This document shows, piece after piece, positions 54,753-63,229 of a stretch of 64,000 nt of DNA. The notes under the pieces are model-generated. The model ran no database searches. It was given only the letters and a program-made list of their open reading frames with translations, and was not told the DNA's origin. Numbering within the stretch: the first letter of the stretch is position 1; each line of letters starts with the position of its first letter. The stretch is from Micromonospora craniellae. GTDB lineage: Bacteria; Actinomycetota; Actinomycetes; Mycobacteriales; Micromonosporaceae. The stretch spans positions 6,448,001 to 6,512,000 of the forward strand of contig NZ_CP061725.1 of the NCBI RefSeq assembly GCF_014764405.1, read 5' to 3'. Position numbers and translations under genes: made by a program.

Positions 54753-55763
54753 TCAGTGCGACCGCGCGAAGGTCGGCTCCTCCGAGCGCTGGGCAGGTGC
54801 GGTGACCGTGGTGGTGGGGCTGCCCGGCGTGACGCGGATCCGCACCGGCGAGTCGACCTGGATCCCGAGCGCGTGGAACTCGTTGCGGGTGAGGGTCACG
54901 GTCACCGGCTGGCCACCGGAGGTGGTGACCTCGACCCGGATCTCGAAACCGATGCGGGTGATCCGGGTGACCCGGCCGGCCACGCCGGTGCTGTCCGCGC
55001 CGTCGGCGGTGAGCTGGAGGTCGTGCGGGCGCACCAACTCGTCGCCGAGCTGGGTGACCGGGCCGAGGAAGCGCATCACGAACTCGTTGGCCGGACGGTC
55101 GTACAGGTCGTCGGGCGAGCCGATCTGCTCCACCCGGCCTTCGTTGATCACCACGATCTCGTCGGCGACCTCCAGGGCCTCCTCCTGGTCGTGGGTGACG
55201 AAGACGGTGGTCACGTGCACCTCGTCGTGCAGCCGACGCAGCCAGTCGCGCAGTTCCTTGCGGACCTTGGCGTCGAGCGCGCCGAACGGCTCGTCGAGCA
55301 GCAACACCGTCGGTTCGACGGCCAGCGCGCGGGCCAGCGCCATCCGCTGGCGCTGGCCGCCGGAGAGCTGCGACGGCAGCCGCTCGGCGAACTGTCCCAG
55401 GTGTACGAGCGCCAGCAGCTCGTCGACGCGGCGGGTGATCTCGTCCTTGGAACGCTTGCGGATCTCCAGCCCGAAGGCCACGTTGCGCCGGACCGTCAGG
55501 TGTTTGAACGCCGCGTAGTGCTGGAACACGAAACCGACGTTGCGCTTCTGCGGCGGCAGGTTGGTGGCGTCCACCCCGTCGATCTCGACCCGCCCGGTGT
55601 CGGCGCGTTCCAGTCCCGCGACGATCCGCAGCAGCGTGGACTTTCCGCCGCCGGAGGGGCCCAGCAACGCCGTCAGCCGGCCGGCGGGGATGCCGACCGA
55701 CACGTCGTCGAGCGCGACGAAGTCTCCGAAATGCTTGCCGACCTGGGAAATCTCGATGCTCAA
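54753..55763 (-). CDS. cysA: sulfate ABC transporter ATPase
   Basis: A 336-residue ATPase of sulfate/thiosulfate importers. Walker A LLGPSGGGKSTLLRIVAGLE, signature LSGGQRQRMALARALA, Walker B VLLLDEPFGALDAKVRKELR and H-loop VFVTHDQEEALEVAD. The C-terminal TOBE-like domain starts near residue 245 (ELVRPHDLQLTADG). The start overlaps the cysW stop by 4 bp. Confidence 0.92.
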   Translation of the reverse strand: MSIEISQVGKHFGDFVALDDVSVGIPAGRLTALLGPSGGGKSTLLRIVAGLERADTGRVEIDGVDATNLPPQKRNVGFVFQHYAAFKHLTVRRNVAFGLEIRKRSKDEITRRVDELLALVHLGQFAERLPSQLSGGQRQRMALARALAVEPTVLLLDEPFGALDAKVRKELRDWLRRLHDEVHVTTVFVTHDQEEALEVADEIVVINEGRVEQIGSPDDLYDRPANEFVMRFLGPVTQLGDELVRPHDLQLTADGADSTGVAGRVTRITRIGFEIRVEVTTSGGQPVTVTLTRNEFHALGIQVDSPVRIRVTPGSPTTTVTAPAQRSEEPTFARSH

Positions 55764-56596
55764 CGGTCTTCCTTCGGCCTGAGGACGGATACGACGATGA
55801 TGCAGGCCACAGCGACGAGGGCGAGGAGGAAGGCGGTGGCGTACGAGCCGCCCTTGTCGAAGTTCAGGTACTTCTCCTCGACCACGAGGGTGGCCGTCCG
55901 GGTCGCGCCGAGCACGTTGCCGGAGACGATTTTGACCGCGCCGAACTCACCGAGCGAGCGGGCCAGGCTGAGCACGACGCCGTAGATCACGCCCCATTTG
56001 ATCGACGGCAGGGTGATCCGGCGGAACGTCTGCACGGCGTTCGCGCCGAGACTGCGGGCGGCCTGCTCCTGCTCGTCGCCGACCTCCTGGAGGACCGGGA
56101 CGACCTCCCGGATGACCAGCGGCAGCGCCACGAACACGGTGGCCATCACCATGCCCGGCACGGCGAAGATGATCTGGATCCCGGCCGCTTCGAGCGTCGG
56201 ACCGAACCAGCCGTCCCGACCGCCGTAGACCAGGATCAGCGCGAGGCCGACCACGATCGGCGACACCGACAGCGGCATGTCGAGCAGGGCGTTCAGCGTC
56301 CGTTTGCCGGGGAAGTCGTAGCGGACCAGCAGGATCGAGATGCCGACACCGAAGACGGTGTTGATGACCACCGCGACGACCGCGACGAGCACGGTGAGTC
56401 GCAACGCGTGGGTGACATCGGGGTCGGTCAGGATGTCGTTGAGGTTGACGAAGCCGTCGGCGAACGCGTTGCGTCCGACCAGGTACAACGGCCAGGCCAC
56501 CAGGAAGAACAGGTACGTCGTCACGACGAACCGCAGGACGTACCGCCCGGGACGCCGGCCGACCCGGGTCCGCGTGACGGTGGGGTGCTCAGCCAC
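55760..56596 (-). CDS. cysW: sulfate ABC permease CysW
   Basis: A 278-residue permease with about 6 helices. The EAA-type loop that docks the ATPase is seen in EQEQAARSLGANAVQTFRRI followed by TLPSIKWGVIYGVVLSLARS and LGEFGAVKIVSGN. The start overlaps the cysT gene by 8 bp. Forms the CysTW channel. Confidence 0.92.
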   Translation of the reverse strand: MAEHPTVTRTRVGRRPGRYVLRFVVTTYLFFLVAWPLYLVGRNAFADGFVNLNDILTDPDVTHALRLTVLVAVVAVVINTVFGVGISILLVRYDFPGKRTLNALLDMPLSVSPIVVGLALILVYGGRDGWFGPTLEAAGIQIIFAVPGMVMATVFVALPLVIREVVPVLQEVGDEQEQAARSLGANAVQTFRRITLPSIKWGVIYGVVLSLARSLGEFGAVKIVSGNVLGATRTATLVVEEKYLNFDKGGSYATAFLLALVAVACIIVVSVLRPKEDR

Positions 56597-57437
56597 GGCG
56601 CATCACCCTCCGCTGAATGACGTCGAGTACCACGATGACGGCCAACGAGACGGCCAGCAGCACCACCGCGACCGCTGCCGCGCTGTCGGGATTGTCGTTC
56701 TCGATGCTGCTGAGGATGCGGACCGAGGCCACCTCGGTACGCATCGGCAGGTTGCCGGAGAGCAGGACCAGCGAGCCGTACTCACCGACCGCGCGGGCGA
56801 ACGACAACGCGGCGCCCGCTGCGATGGCCGGCGTGAGGCTGGGCAGGATGATCCGCCGGAAGGTGGTCAACCGGCTGGCGCCCAGCGACGCCGCCGCCTC
56901 CTCGGCGTCCGGGTCCAGTTCGGACAGCACCGGCTGCACGGTCCGCACGATGAACGGCAGCGTGACGAAGAGGAAGGCGAGGAAGACCGCGATCCGGGTG
57001 TTGGCGATGTTGACGCCGAGCGGGCTGTCCGGCCCGTACAGCGACAGCAGCACCAGACCCGCGACGATCGTCGGCAGGGCGAACGGCACGTCGATCAGGA
57101 TTTCCAGCGCCCGCTTGCCGAAGAAGCGGTCCCGCACCAGCACCCAGGCGATCAGCGTGCCCATCACGACGTTGACCAGCGTGACCAGCAGCGCGGTGCC
57201 GACAGTCAGCCGGAGGGTGGCGGCGGTCTGCTCGTTGGTCACCGCCCGCCAGAACCCGCCCCAGCCGCCCTCCGAGGCGGTGACCACGACGGCGGCGAGC
57301 GGGATGAGCACCAGCAGGCTGAACCACACCATCGCGACGCCGAGCCCGAGTCCGGAGACCCGGGTCAGCGGTAGGCCGGCCCGGGCCGACCGGCGGTTGC
57401 CCGCCGGCCGGTCCGGAACCAGGGTCGCCGAGGTCAC
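56589..57437 (-). CDS. cysT: sulfate ABC permease CysT
   Basis: A 282-residue permease with about 6 helices and the EAA loop DAEEAAASLGASRLTTFRRI, then ALSFARAVGEYGSLVLLSGN, typical of CysT/CysU. The start overlaps the binding-protein stop by 4 bp. All four transporter genes are tightly coupled. Confidence 0.92.
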   Translation of the reverse strand: MTSATLVPDRPAGNRRSARAGLPLTRVSGLGLGVAMVWFSLLVLIPLAAVVVTASEGGWGGFWRAVTNEQTAATLRLTVGTALLVTLVNVVMGTLIAWVLVRDRFFGKRALEILIDVPFALPTIVAGLVLLSLYGPDSPLGVNIANTRIAVFLAFLFVTLPFIVRTVQPVLSELDPDAEEAAASLGASRLTTFRRIILPSLTPAIAAGAALSFARAVGEYGSLVLLSGNLPMRTEVASVRILSSIENDNPDSAAAVAVVLLAVSLAVIVVLDVIQRRVMRRG

Positions 57438-58453
57438 TTCGCCTTCCCGGAGGCCGCGATGATCTTGGTGACGATGCCGTCACTCTCGTCGAAGTACTTC
57501 TCCGACAGCGCCGACCAGCTCTCGAAGTCCTTCTCCACGGTCAGTAGCTTCTGCGGGGCGGGGAACGGGTCGTCCGGGTCGATCGCGCCCTCGATGCCGC
57601 TGGTGTCGACGCCGTCAATGATCGGCCGGAAGCCGGTCAGCGCGAACTGCCGCTGCCCCTGTGGGCCGAGCACGAAGTCCAGCCACTCCTTCGCCTTCGG
57701 GTCGGCGTTCTTGAGGATCGCGCCCGGGTTCTCGATCAGCACGGTGGTCGCCGGCAGGACCCAGTCCAGCTTCTCGCCGTTCTGCCGGGCCAGGATCGTC
57801 TCGTTCTCGTACGCCAGCAGGACGTCACCGGCGCCGCCGAGGAAGGTGGTGGTGGCGTCCCGCCCGCTGTTCGGCATCGACACGACGTTGCCGAACAGCT
57901 TGGTCACGTACTCCTGCGCCTGGGCGTCGGTGCCGCCGTTGGCGGCGATGTGCCCCCAGGCGGCCAGGGCGTTCCAGCGGGCAGCGCCCGAGGAGGCCGG
58001 GTTCGGCGTGACGATGCCGATGCCGGGCTTGATCAGGTCGTCCCAGCTCTGGATGTTCCTGGGGTTGCCCTCGCGGACCGCGAGCACCACCACCGACGAC
58101 GAGACGATGCCCTTGGTCGGGCCGTCGTCCCAGCTCTCCTCGACCAGTCCGGCGTCGACCAGGCGGGTCACGTCGCTGCTCACGGAGAAGTGCACGTAGT
58201 CGGTCTTCAGGCCGGCCACCACGGCGCGGCTCTGGTCGCCGGAGGCGCCGTACGAGGTCCGGAAGCGGACCCCCTCGCCGGCCTCGGTCTTGTTCCACTC
58301 GGCGGCGATGGCCTTGTTGGCCGCCTCGGGTACCGCGAAGCCGACGATGCTCAGCGTGGCGGAACTGCCGCCCGCCGCGTCGCCGCCGCAGCCCGACAGC
58401 GCCACGCCGGTGACCGTGGCGAGAGCGATGGCTGCTCTGATCCGGTGCCTCAT
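57434..58453 (-). CDS. sulfate-binding lipoprotein
   Basis: A 339-residue substrate-binding protein of the Sbp/CysP type, lipid-anchored (GVALSGCGG). The mature sequence begins TLSIVGFAVPEAANKAIAAE; SYGASGDQSRAVVAGLKTDY contributes to the oxyanion pocket, and NPRNIQSWDDLIKPGIGIVT with NPASSGAARWNALAAWG is highly typical. First gene of the operon; GGAGGA lies 9 nt before the ATG. Confidence 0.92.
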   Translation of the reverse strand: MRHRIRAAIALATVTGVALSGCGGDAAGGSSATLSIVGFAVPEAANKAIAAEWNKTEAGEGVRFRTSYGASGDQSRAVVAGLKTDYVHFSVSSDVTRLVDAGLVEESWDDGPTKGIVSSSVVVLAVREGNPRNIQSWDDLIKPGIGIVTPNPASSGAARWNALAAWGHIAANGGTDAQAQEYVTKLFGNVVSMPNSGRDATTTFLGGAGDVLLAYENETILARQNGEKLDWVLPATTVLIENPGAILKNADPKAKEWLDFVLGPQGQRQFALTGFRPIIDGVDTSGIEGAIDPDDPFPAPQKLLTVEKDFESWSALSEKYFDESDGIVTKIIAASGKAK

Positions 58454-58483
58454 CGGGACCCGTCCTCCTCCAGTGCGCGCCGC

Positions 58484-58513
58484 ACTATATAAATCCGACC
58501 GATTAAATAGGGA
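58484..58513 (-). promoter_or_regulatory. sulfate operon promoter with Rrf2-like site
   Basis: On the minus strand TATAGT (58484-58489) is a good -10 hexamer 31 bp upstream of the sulfate-binding gene. TCCCTAT (58507-58513) sits at the -35 position and recurs in front of the Rrf2 gene at 59225-59231, suggesting a shared operator. Confidence 0.5.
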
Positions 58514-58706
58514 ATATGCCCGTTTCGGGCTGCCCTGGACCGAGCAGTGGTGGGTGTGGTCACGGACCGGGCGTCGATGCCCGGCCGGCACGACGCCGAC
58601 CACGCCGTCGCACCCGACTCCACATCGGGCGCGGCGGGCCTGATCGTCCGCGCCGACCGCGCACCGAATATCCCACTAACTCGACAGGTTTTCAAGCCTT
58701 AGCCGA

Positions 58707-58727
58707 CGAGGCTGTCCGACAGCCTCG
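58707..58727 (-). terminator. hairpin after rrf2 gene
   Basis: 9-bp perfect stem CGAGGCTGT / ACAGCCTCG with a 3-nt loop, 14 bp after the Rrf2 stop codon. Confidence 0.6.
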
Positions 58728-58740
58728 ACGCGGCGATCCG

Positions 58741-59187
58741 TCACGCCACCCGGGGCGGCCGACCGACGACGTCCCGCCCCCGCCCATCGCCGGGCGCGAG
58801 CAGATCCGCCAGAGTGGCGTGGTCGACCACGTCCTCGATCGCCCGGTGCACCGACAGCCACACCTCTCCCAGCCCGGCGGCCACGCCGTGATAGGTGGCC
58901 ACGTCGGCGGGCGCGCCACGGACCGTCGTCAGCGCCCCGCCGGTGGCGCGCAGCACGTCGCCCACGGTGATCTCGCCCGGCGGGCGGGTCAACGCGTAGC
59001 CGCCGTCCGCGCCGCGCAGGCTGTGCAGCAGGCCGGCCCGGCGCAGGTCCAGCAGGATGCCCTGGAGGAACGAGTACGGGATGTCCTGGCTCGCGGCCAG
59101 CGCCGCCGCCTTCACCACCGCCGGGTGGCACTCCGCCACCGCCAGCATCGCCCGTACGGCGTAGTCCGATCGCGCTGAGACGTGCAC
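58741..59187 (-). CDS. Rrf2 family transcriptional regulator
   Basis: A 148-residue Rrf2-type regulator. The N-terminal winged helix reads VSARSDYAVRAMLAVAEC with IPYSFLQGILLDLRRAGLLH and SLRGADGGYALTRPPGEITV. The three-cysteine Fe-S cluster motif of IscR/NsrR is absent, so it should sense a small molecule or protein partner, as CymR does. The GTG at VHVSARSDY was chosen because homologues begin there, although an upstream ATG (MDYVGRWW) is in frame. Its position upstream of the sulfate operon suggests a CymR-like sulfur regulator. Confidence 0.8.
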   Translation of the reverse strand: MHVSARSDYAVRAMLAVAECHPAVVKAAALAASQDIPYSFLQGILLDLRRAGLLHSLRGADGGYALTRPPGEITVGDVLRATGGALTTVRGAPADVATYHGVAAGLGEVWLSVHRAIEDVVDHATLADLLAPGDGRGRDVVGRPPRVA

Positions 59188-59224
59188 GTCACCCCACCAG
59201 CGCCCTACATAATCCATCAAACAT

Positions 59225-59231
59225 ATAGGGA
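59225..59231. promoter_or_regulatory. shared ATAGGGA element before rrf2
   Basis: ATAGGGA, preceded by AT, matches the element at the sulfate promoter (8 of 9 bases). It lies 38 bp upstream of the GTG start. A possible autoregulatory half-site; short, so weak. Confidence 0.35.
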
Positions 59232-59278
59232 TGGTGGACAGTTCGGCGCGGCCCGTCAAGGTGTCGGAGTCGCGCGGG

Positions 59279-60313
59279 CTACCCGGCGCGCATCGCCCGT
59301 ACCGCCTCCCCCGCGAACAGGCAGGCGGCCCAATGCCCCGGGACGACCTCGACCAGCGGCGGATCCGTCCCGGCGCAGTCCGGCCGGGCCTGCGGGCACC
59401 GGGTCCGGAAGCGGCAACCCACCGGCGGGTCCACCGGGCTCGGGATGTCGCCGTTGAGGATGACCCGCCGACGGGCCCGCTCGGCCTGCGGATCCGCCAC
59501 CGGGATCGCCGACAACAGCGCCGCCGTGTACGGATGCGCCGGCTGCTGCCAGATCCGGGCCGGCGTGCCGGACTCCACGATCCGCCCCAGGTACATCACC
59601 GCCATCCGATCGCTCATGTGCTCCACCGCGGCCAGGTCGTGCGCGATGAACAGGTAGGTCAGCCCCAGGTCCCGTTGCAGCCCCCGCAGCAGGTTCATGA
59701 TCTGGGCCTGCACGCTGAGGTCCAGCGAGGCGATCGGCTCGTCCAGCACGATCAGGTCGGGCTCGCCGGCCAGGGCGCGGGCGATACCGACCCGCTGTCG
59801 CTGACCGCCGGAGAGCTCGTGCGGATGCCGGTCGGCGAGGTCATCACGCAACCCGACCATGTCGAGCAGTTCCGCCACCCGCCGCCGCCGCGCGGCGCTC
59901 CGATCGGTGAGCCGGTGCACGGCCAGCGGTTCGGCGATGCTCGCGCCCACCGTACGGCGCGGGTCGAGGGACGCCTGCGGATCCTGGAAGACCATGGCCA
60001 CCCGGCGGCGCAGCGCGCGCAACCGCCGCCGCGACCAGTGGGTCACGTCCTGCCCGGCCACCCGGACCGTGCCCGAGGTCGGGTCGACCAGCCGCAGCAA
60101 CGCCAGCCCGGTGGTCGACTTGCCGCTGCCCGACTCGCCGACCAGACCCAGCGTCTCGCCCCGGCGTACCCGCAGCGACACCCCGTCCACCGCGCGGACC
60201 ACGCCCGCCGGGGTCGGGAACCACACCGTCAGGTCGTCGAGTTCGGCGACCACGTCGGCCGTCGCGCCGGGCCGGTGGCCGGTCAGGTGCGGCTCGGTCC
60301 GCTCGGCCGTCAT
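59279..60313 (-). CDS. dipeptide/oligopeptide ABC ATPase (DppF/OppF-like)
   Basis: A 344-residue ATPase. Walker A GLVGESGSGKSTTGLALLRL, signature LSGGQRQRVGIARALAGEPD, Walker B LIVLDEPIASLDLSVQAQIM. The C-terminal cysteine-rich extension (VGCRFRTRCPQARPDCAG) is typical of Opp/Dpp ATPases and can hold an Fe-S cluster. The start overlaps the preceding ATPase gene by 4 bp. Last gene of the operon. Confidence 0.9.
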   Translation of the reverse strand: MTAERTEPHLTGHRPGATADVVAELDDLTVWFPTPAGVVRAVDGVSLRVRRGETLGLVGESGSGKSTTGLALLRLVDPTSGTVRVAGQDVTHWSRRRLRALRRRVAMVFQDPQASLDPRRTVGASIAEPLAVHRLTDRSAARRRRVAELLDMVGLRDDLADRHPHELSGGQRQRVGIARALAGEPDLIVLDEPIASLDLSVQAQIMNLLRGLQRDLGLTYLFIAHDLAAVEHMSDRMAVMYLGRIVESGTPARIWQQPAHPYTAALLSAIPVADPQAERARRRVILNGDIPSPVDPPVGCRFRTRCPQARPDCAGTDPPLVEVVPGHWAACLFAGEAVRAMRAG

Positions 60314-61344
60314 CGGTCCTCCCCGTCGTGCCGTCGCGGATAGAAGGTGCGCACCTCGTGCCGCCCCGACACCGACACCAGCGGCGGCGGCTCGTGCTCA
60401 CAGCGGGCGTCACCCCGCACCGGGCAGCGGGGCCAGAAGGCACAGCCGGCCGGCAGGTCCAGCGGACTCGGCGGGGCGCCCCGGATGGTGACCAGCTCGC
60501 CGCCGCCCGCCGCCGGGTCCGGCCGCGCCGCCAGCAGGGCACGGGTGTACGGGTGTGCCGGCCGACCGAAGACCGCGTCGACCGGCCCCTGCTCGACGAT
60601 GCGACCGGCGTACATGACCGCCACCGTGTCCGCGATCCCGGCGACCACGCCCAGGTCATGGGTGATCCAGACGACCGCCGTGCCGAGTCGCCGTCGCAGG
60701 TCCGCCACCAGCTCGACGATCTGTGCCTGCGTGGTGACGTCCAACGCGGTGGTCGGCTCGTCGGCGATCAGCAGATCCGGCTCGCAGGCCAACGCCATCG
60801 CGATCACCACCCGCTGCCGCATGCCGCCGGAGAACTGGTGCGGGTACGCGTCCACCCGCCGCTCGGCCGACGGGATGCCGACCATGTCGAGCAGCTCGAT
60901 GGCGCGGGTCCGGGCCGCCCGCCGACTCAGGCCGAGATGCTCCTCGCTCGCCTCCGCGACCTGCCGGCCCACCGTCAACACCGGGTTGAGCGACGTCATC
61001 GGATCCTGGAACACGAAACCCACGTGCCGTCCCCGCAACCGTCGGCGTTCCGCCTCCCGCAGCCCGGTGAGTTCCGTGCCGAGCAGGTGCACCCGCCCCG
61101 TCACCCGGGCCGAACGCGGCGCGAGGCCGGTCGCGGCCAGCACGCTCATGCTCTTGCCGCTGCCCGACTCCCCCACCAGGGCCAGCGTCTCCCCCGCCCG
61201 GACCGACCAGTCCACCCCGACGACCGCCCGCGCCGGCCCCCGCCGGGTACCGATCGTCACGGCGAGGTCCTCGATCCCCAACACCACCTGGCGCTCGCTC
61301 ATGCCGACACTCCGGTCGCTCACGCCGGCATTTCGCTTGCTCAC
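60310..61344 (-). CDS. dipeptide/oligopeptide ABC ATPase (DppD/OppD-like)
   Basis: A 344-residue ATPase with Walker A LVGESGSGKSMSVLAATGLA, signature FSGGMRQRVVIAMALACEPD, Walker B LLIADEPTTALDVTTQAQIV and a C-terminal FWPRCPVRGDARCEHEPP oligopeptide-type extension. The GTG at 61344 was chosen because GAAGGAG lies 6 nt upstream and it overlaps the permease stop as GTGA. Two later in-frame starts (GTG at 61323, ATG at 61302) follow within 42 bp. Confidence 0.9.
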   Translation of the reverse strand: MSKRNAGVSDRSVGMSERQVVLGIEDLAVTIGTRRGPARAVVGVDWSVRAGETLALVGESGSGKSMSVLAATGLAPRSARVTGRVHLLGTELTGLREAERRRLRGRHVGFVFQDPMTSLNPVLTVGRQVAEASEEHLGLSRRAARTRAIELLDMVGIPSAERRVDAYPHQFSGGMRQRVVIAMALACEPDLLIADEPTTALDVTTQAQIVELVADLRRRLGTAVVWITHDLGVVAGIADTVAVMYAGRIVEQGPVDAVFGRPAHPYTRALLAARPDPAAGGGELVTIRGAPPSPLDLPAGCAFWPRCPVRGDARCEHEPPPLVSVSGRHEVRTFYPRRHDGEDR

Positions 61345-62270
61345 GACGTGCTCCTTCGGGCTTCGGCTACGGTGAGCTGGCGGGGGTCGAGCACGTCCCG
61401 CAGCGCGTCGCCGACCAGGTTGAACGCCAGTACGGTGAGGAAGATGGCGGCCCCCGGGAAGACGCCCAGCCACCACGCGTCGGTGACGAACTCCCGGCCG
61501 TCGTCGAGCATCCGGCCCCAGGCCGGTTCCGGCGGCTGTACGCCGAGACCGAGGAAGGAGAGCGCCGCCTCGGAGAGGATCGCGAAGGCCAGCGACAGCG
61601 AGGTCTGCACGATCAGCGGCGCCGCGATGTTCAGCAGCACGTGCTGACCCATGATGCGCAGGTCCGACGCGCCGATCGAGACCGCCGCCCGGACGAAGAC
61701 CTGCTCCCGCACCGAGAGCACCCCGGCTCGGGTGACCCGGGCGAAGATCGGCGTGTAGACCACCCCGATCGCGATCATCGCGGTGAGCAGTCCCGGCCCC
61801 AGCACGGCCACGATCGCCACCGCGAGCAGCAGCACCGGGAACGCGAACAGCACGTCCATGCAGCGCATCAGGATGTTGTCCAACCAGCCGCCGTAGTAGC
61901 CGGCGAGCAGCCCGAGGGTCACCCCGACGGCCAGGGCGATGCCGACGCTGACCAGCCCGACCTGGAGCGAGACCCGGGCCGCGATCATGACTCGGCTGAG
62001 CACGTCGCGGCCCAGCTCGTCGGTGCCGAACGGGTGCGACCAACTCGGCGGCTGGAGCATCCGGTCGGTGTCCACCTCGTTGACGCCCGACGGCGCCAGC
62101 CAGGGGCCGGCCACCCCCACCACGACCAGCAGCACGAGCACCGCGCTGCCGCTCAGGGCCAGCGGGTCGCGCCACAGCGCCGACAGCGCACGGCGTACCT
62201 GCCCGTCGCTGCCGCCCCGCGAGCGGACGTCGGCCCAGGCCGGGACGAGTCGTCCGAGCCGGCCGCTCAT
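61341..62270 (-). CDS. dipeptide/oligopeptide ABC permease (DppC-like)
   Basis: A 309-residue permease with 6 helices. The N-terminal HPFGTDELGRDVLSRVMIAA motif is diagnostic of DppC/OppC, and the EAA loop is VRAAVSIGASDLRIMGQHVL. The ATG was placed at 62270 because it overlaps the DppB-like stop by 4 bp. Works with the DppB-like partner encoded upstream. Confidence 0.9.
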   Translation of the reverse strand: MSGRLGRLVPAWADVRSRGGSDGQVRRALSALWRDPLALSGSAVLVLLVVVGVAGPWLAPSGVNEVDTDRMLQPPSWSHPFGTDELGRDVLSRVMIAARVSLQVGLVSVGIALAVGVTLGLLAGYYGGWLDNILMRCMDVLFAFPVLLLAVAIVAVLGPGLLTAMIAIGVVYTPIFARVTRAGVLSVREQVFVRAAVSIGASDLRIMGQHVLLNIAAPLIVQTSLSLAFAILSEAALSFLGLGVQPPEPAWGRMLDDGREFVTDAWWLGVFPGAAIFLTVLAFNLVGDALRDVLDPRQLTVAEARRSTS

Positions 62271-63211
62271 CGGACCCTGATCCTCGGGTCGAGGCGGGCG
62301 TAGAGGACGTCCACCAGCAGGTTGACCAGCAGGAACAGGGCCGCGACCAACAGCACCGCGCCTTGCAGCACCGGGTAGTCCCGGGCCCGGACCGCGTCGA
62401 AGGTGAGCCGGCCGATGCCGGGCCAGGCGAACAGCACCTCGATCACGATCACCCCGCCGAGCAGGCTGGCCAGTTGCACCGCCACGACGGTCACCACCGG
62501 GATGAGCGCGTTGCGCAGGACGTGCCGCAGCACCACCACCCGGGCCCGCAGCCCCTTCGCCTCGGCGGTGCGGACGTAGTCCTCGGAGAGCACCTCCAGC
62601 ATCGAGGAACGGATGAAGCGGGTCAGGATCGAGGCGGTGACCAGGCCGATCGTGGCGGCCGGCAGAGCCACGTGCGAGGCCCACCGGGCCGGGTCCTCGG
62701 TCAGCGCCACGTACCCCGACGGCGGGAGCCACCCGAGCACCCCGGCGAAGAGCAGGATGCCCATGATGCCCATCCAGAAGTCGGGCACCGAGACCCCGAA
62801 CTGGCTGAACACGCGTACCGCGTGGTCGACCAGCGAGCCGCTGCGGATGGCCGAGACGATCCCGAGCGGGAACGCGACGAGCATCGCGAACAGCACCGCG
62901 GTGACCGCCAGCGACAGCGTCGCGGGCAACCGTTCCAGCAGGATCGCGGTGACCGGTCGGCCGCTGCGGAAACTGACGCCGAGGTCGCCGGTCAGCGCCC
63001 GGCGGAGGTAGTCGAAGTACTGCGGGACCAGCGGCTGGTCCAGCCCGGACCGGGCCCGCAACGCCTCGTACGTCTCCTGGTCGAACCGGGTGCCGAGCGC
63101 GACGCGTACCGGGTCACCCGGCACCAGTTGGATCAGCAGGAACACCACCAGGGTCACGCCGATCAGCACCACACCGGACTGCACCAGCCGGCGGATCACG
63201 AAGCGTGCCAC
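62267..63211 (-). CDS. dipeptide/oligopeptide ABC permease (DppB-like)
   Basis: A 314-residue permease. FVIRRLVQSGVVLIGVTLVV starts helix 1; LIQLVPGDPVRVALG is the DppB/OppB hallmark; the EAA loop is VRTAEAKGLRARVVVLRHVL. GTG start, 18 bp after the binding-protein stop. Confidence 0.9.
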   Translation of the reverse strand: MARFVIRRLVQSGVVLIGVTLVVFLLIQLVPGDPVRVALGTRFDQETYEALRARSGLDQPLVPQYFDYLRRALTGDLGVSFRSGRPVTAILLERLPATLSLAVTAVLFAMLVAFPLGIVSAIRSGSLVDHAVRVFSQFGVSVPDFWMGIMGILLFAGVLGWLPPSGYVALTEDPARWASHVALPAATIGLVTASILTRFIRSSMLEVLSEDYVRTAEAKGLRARVVVLRHVLRNALIPVVTVVAVQLASLLGGVIVIEVLFAWPGIGRLTFDAVRARDYPVLQGAVLLVAALFLLVNLLVDVLYARLDPRIRVR

Positions 63212-63229
63212 CTGCGGTCCCCGCCCCGG

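Noticed and set aside
61302..61344. Three in-frame starts of the DppD-like gene as a regulatory device
   Set aside because: Only the first has a good ribosome site and stop-start overlap; the others are probably chance.
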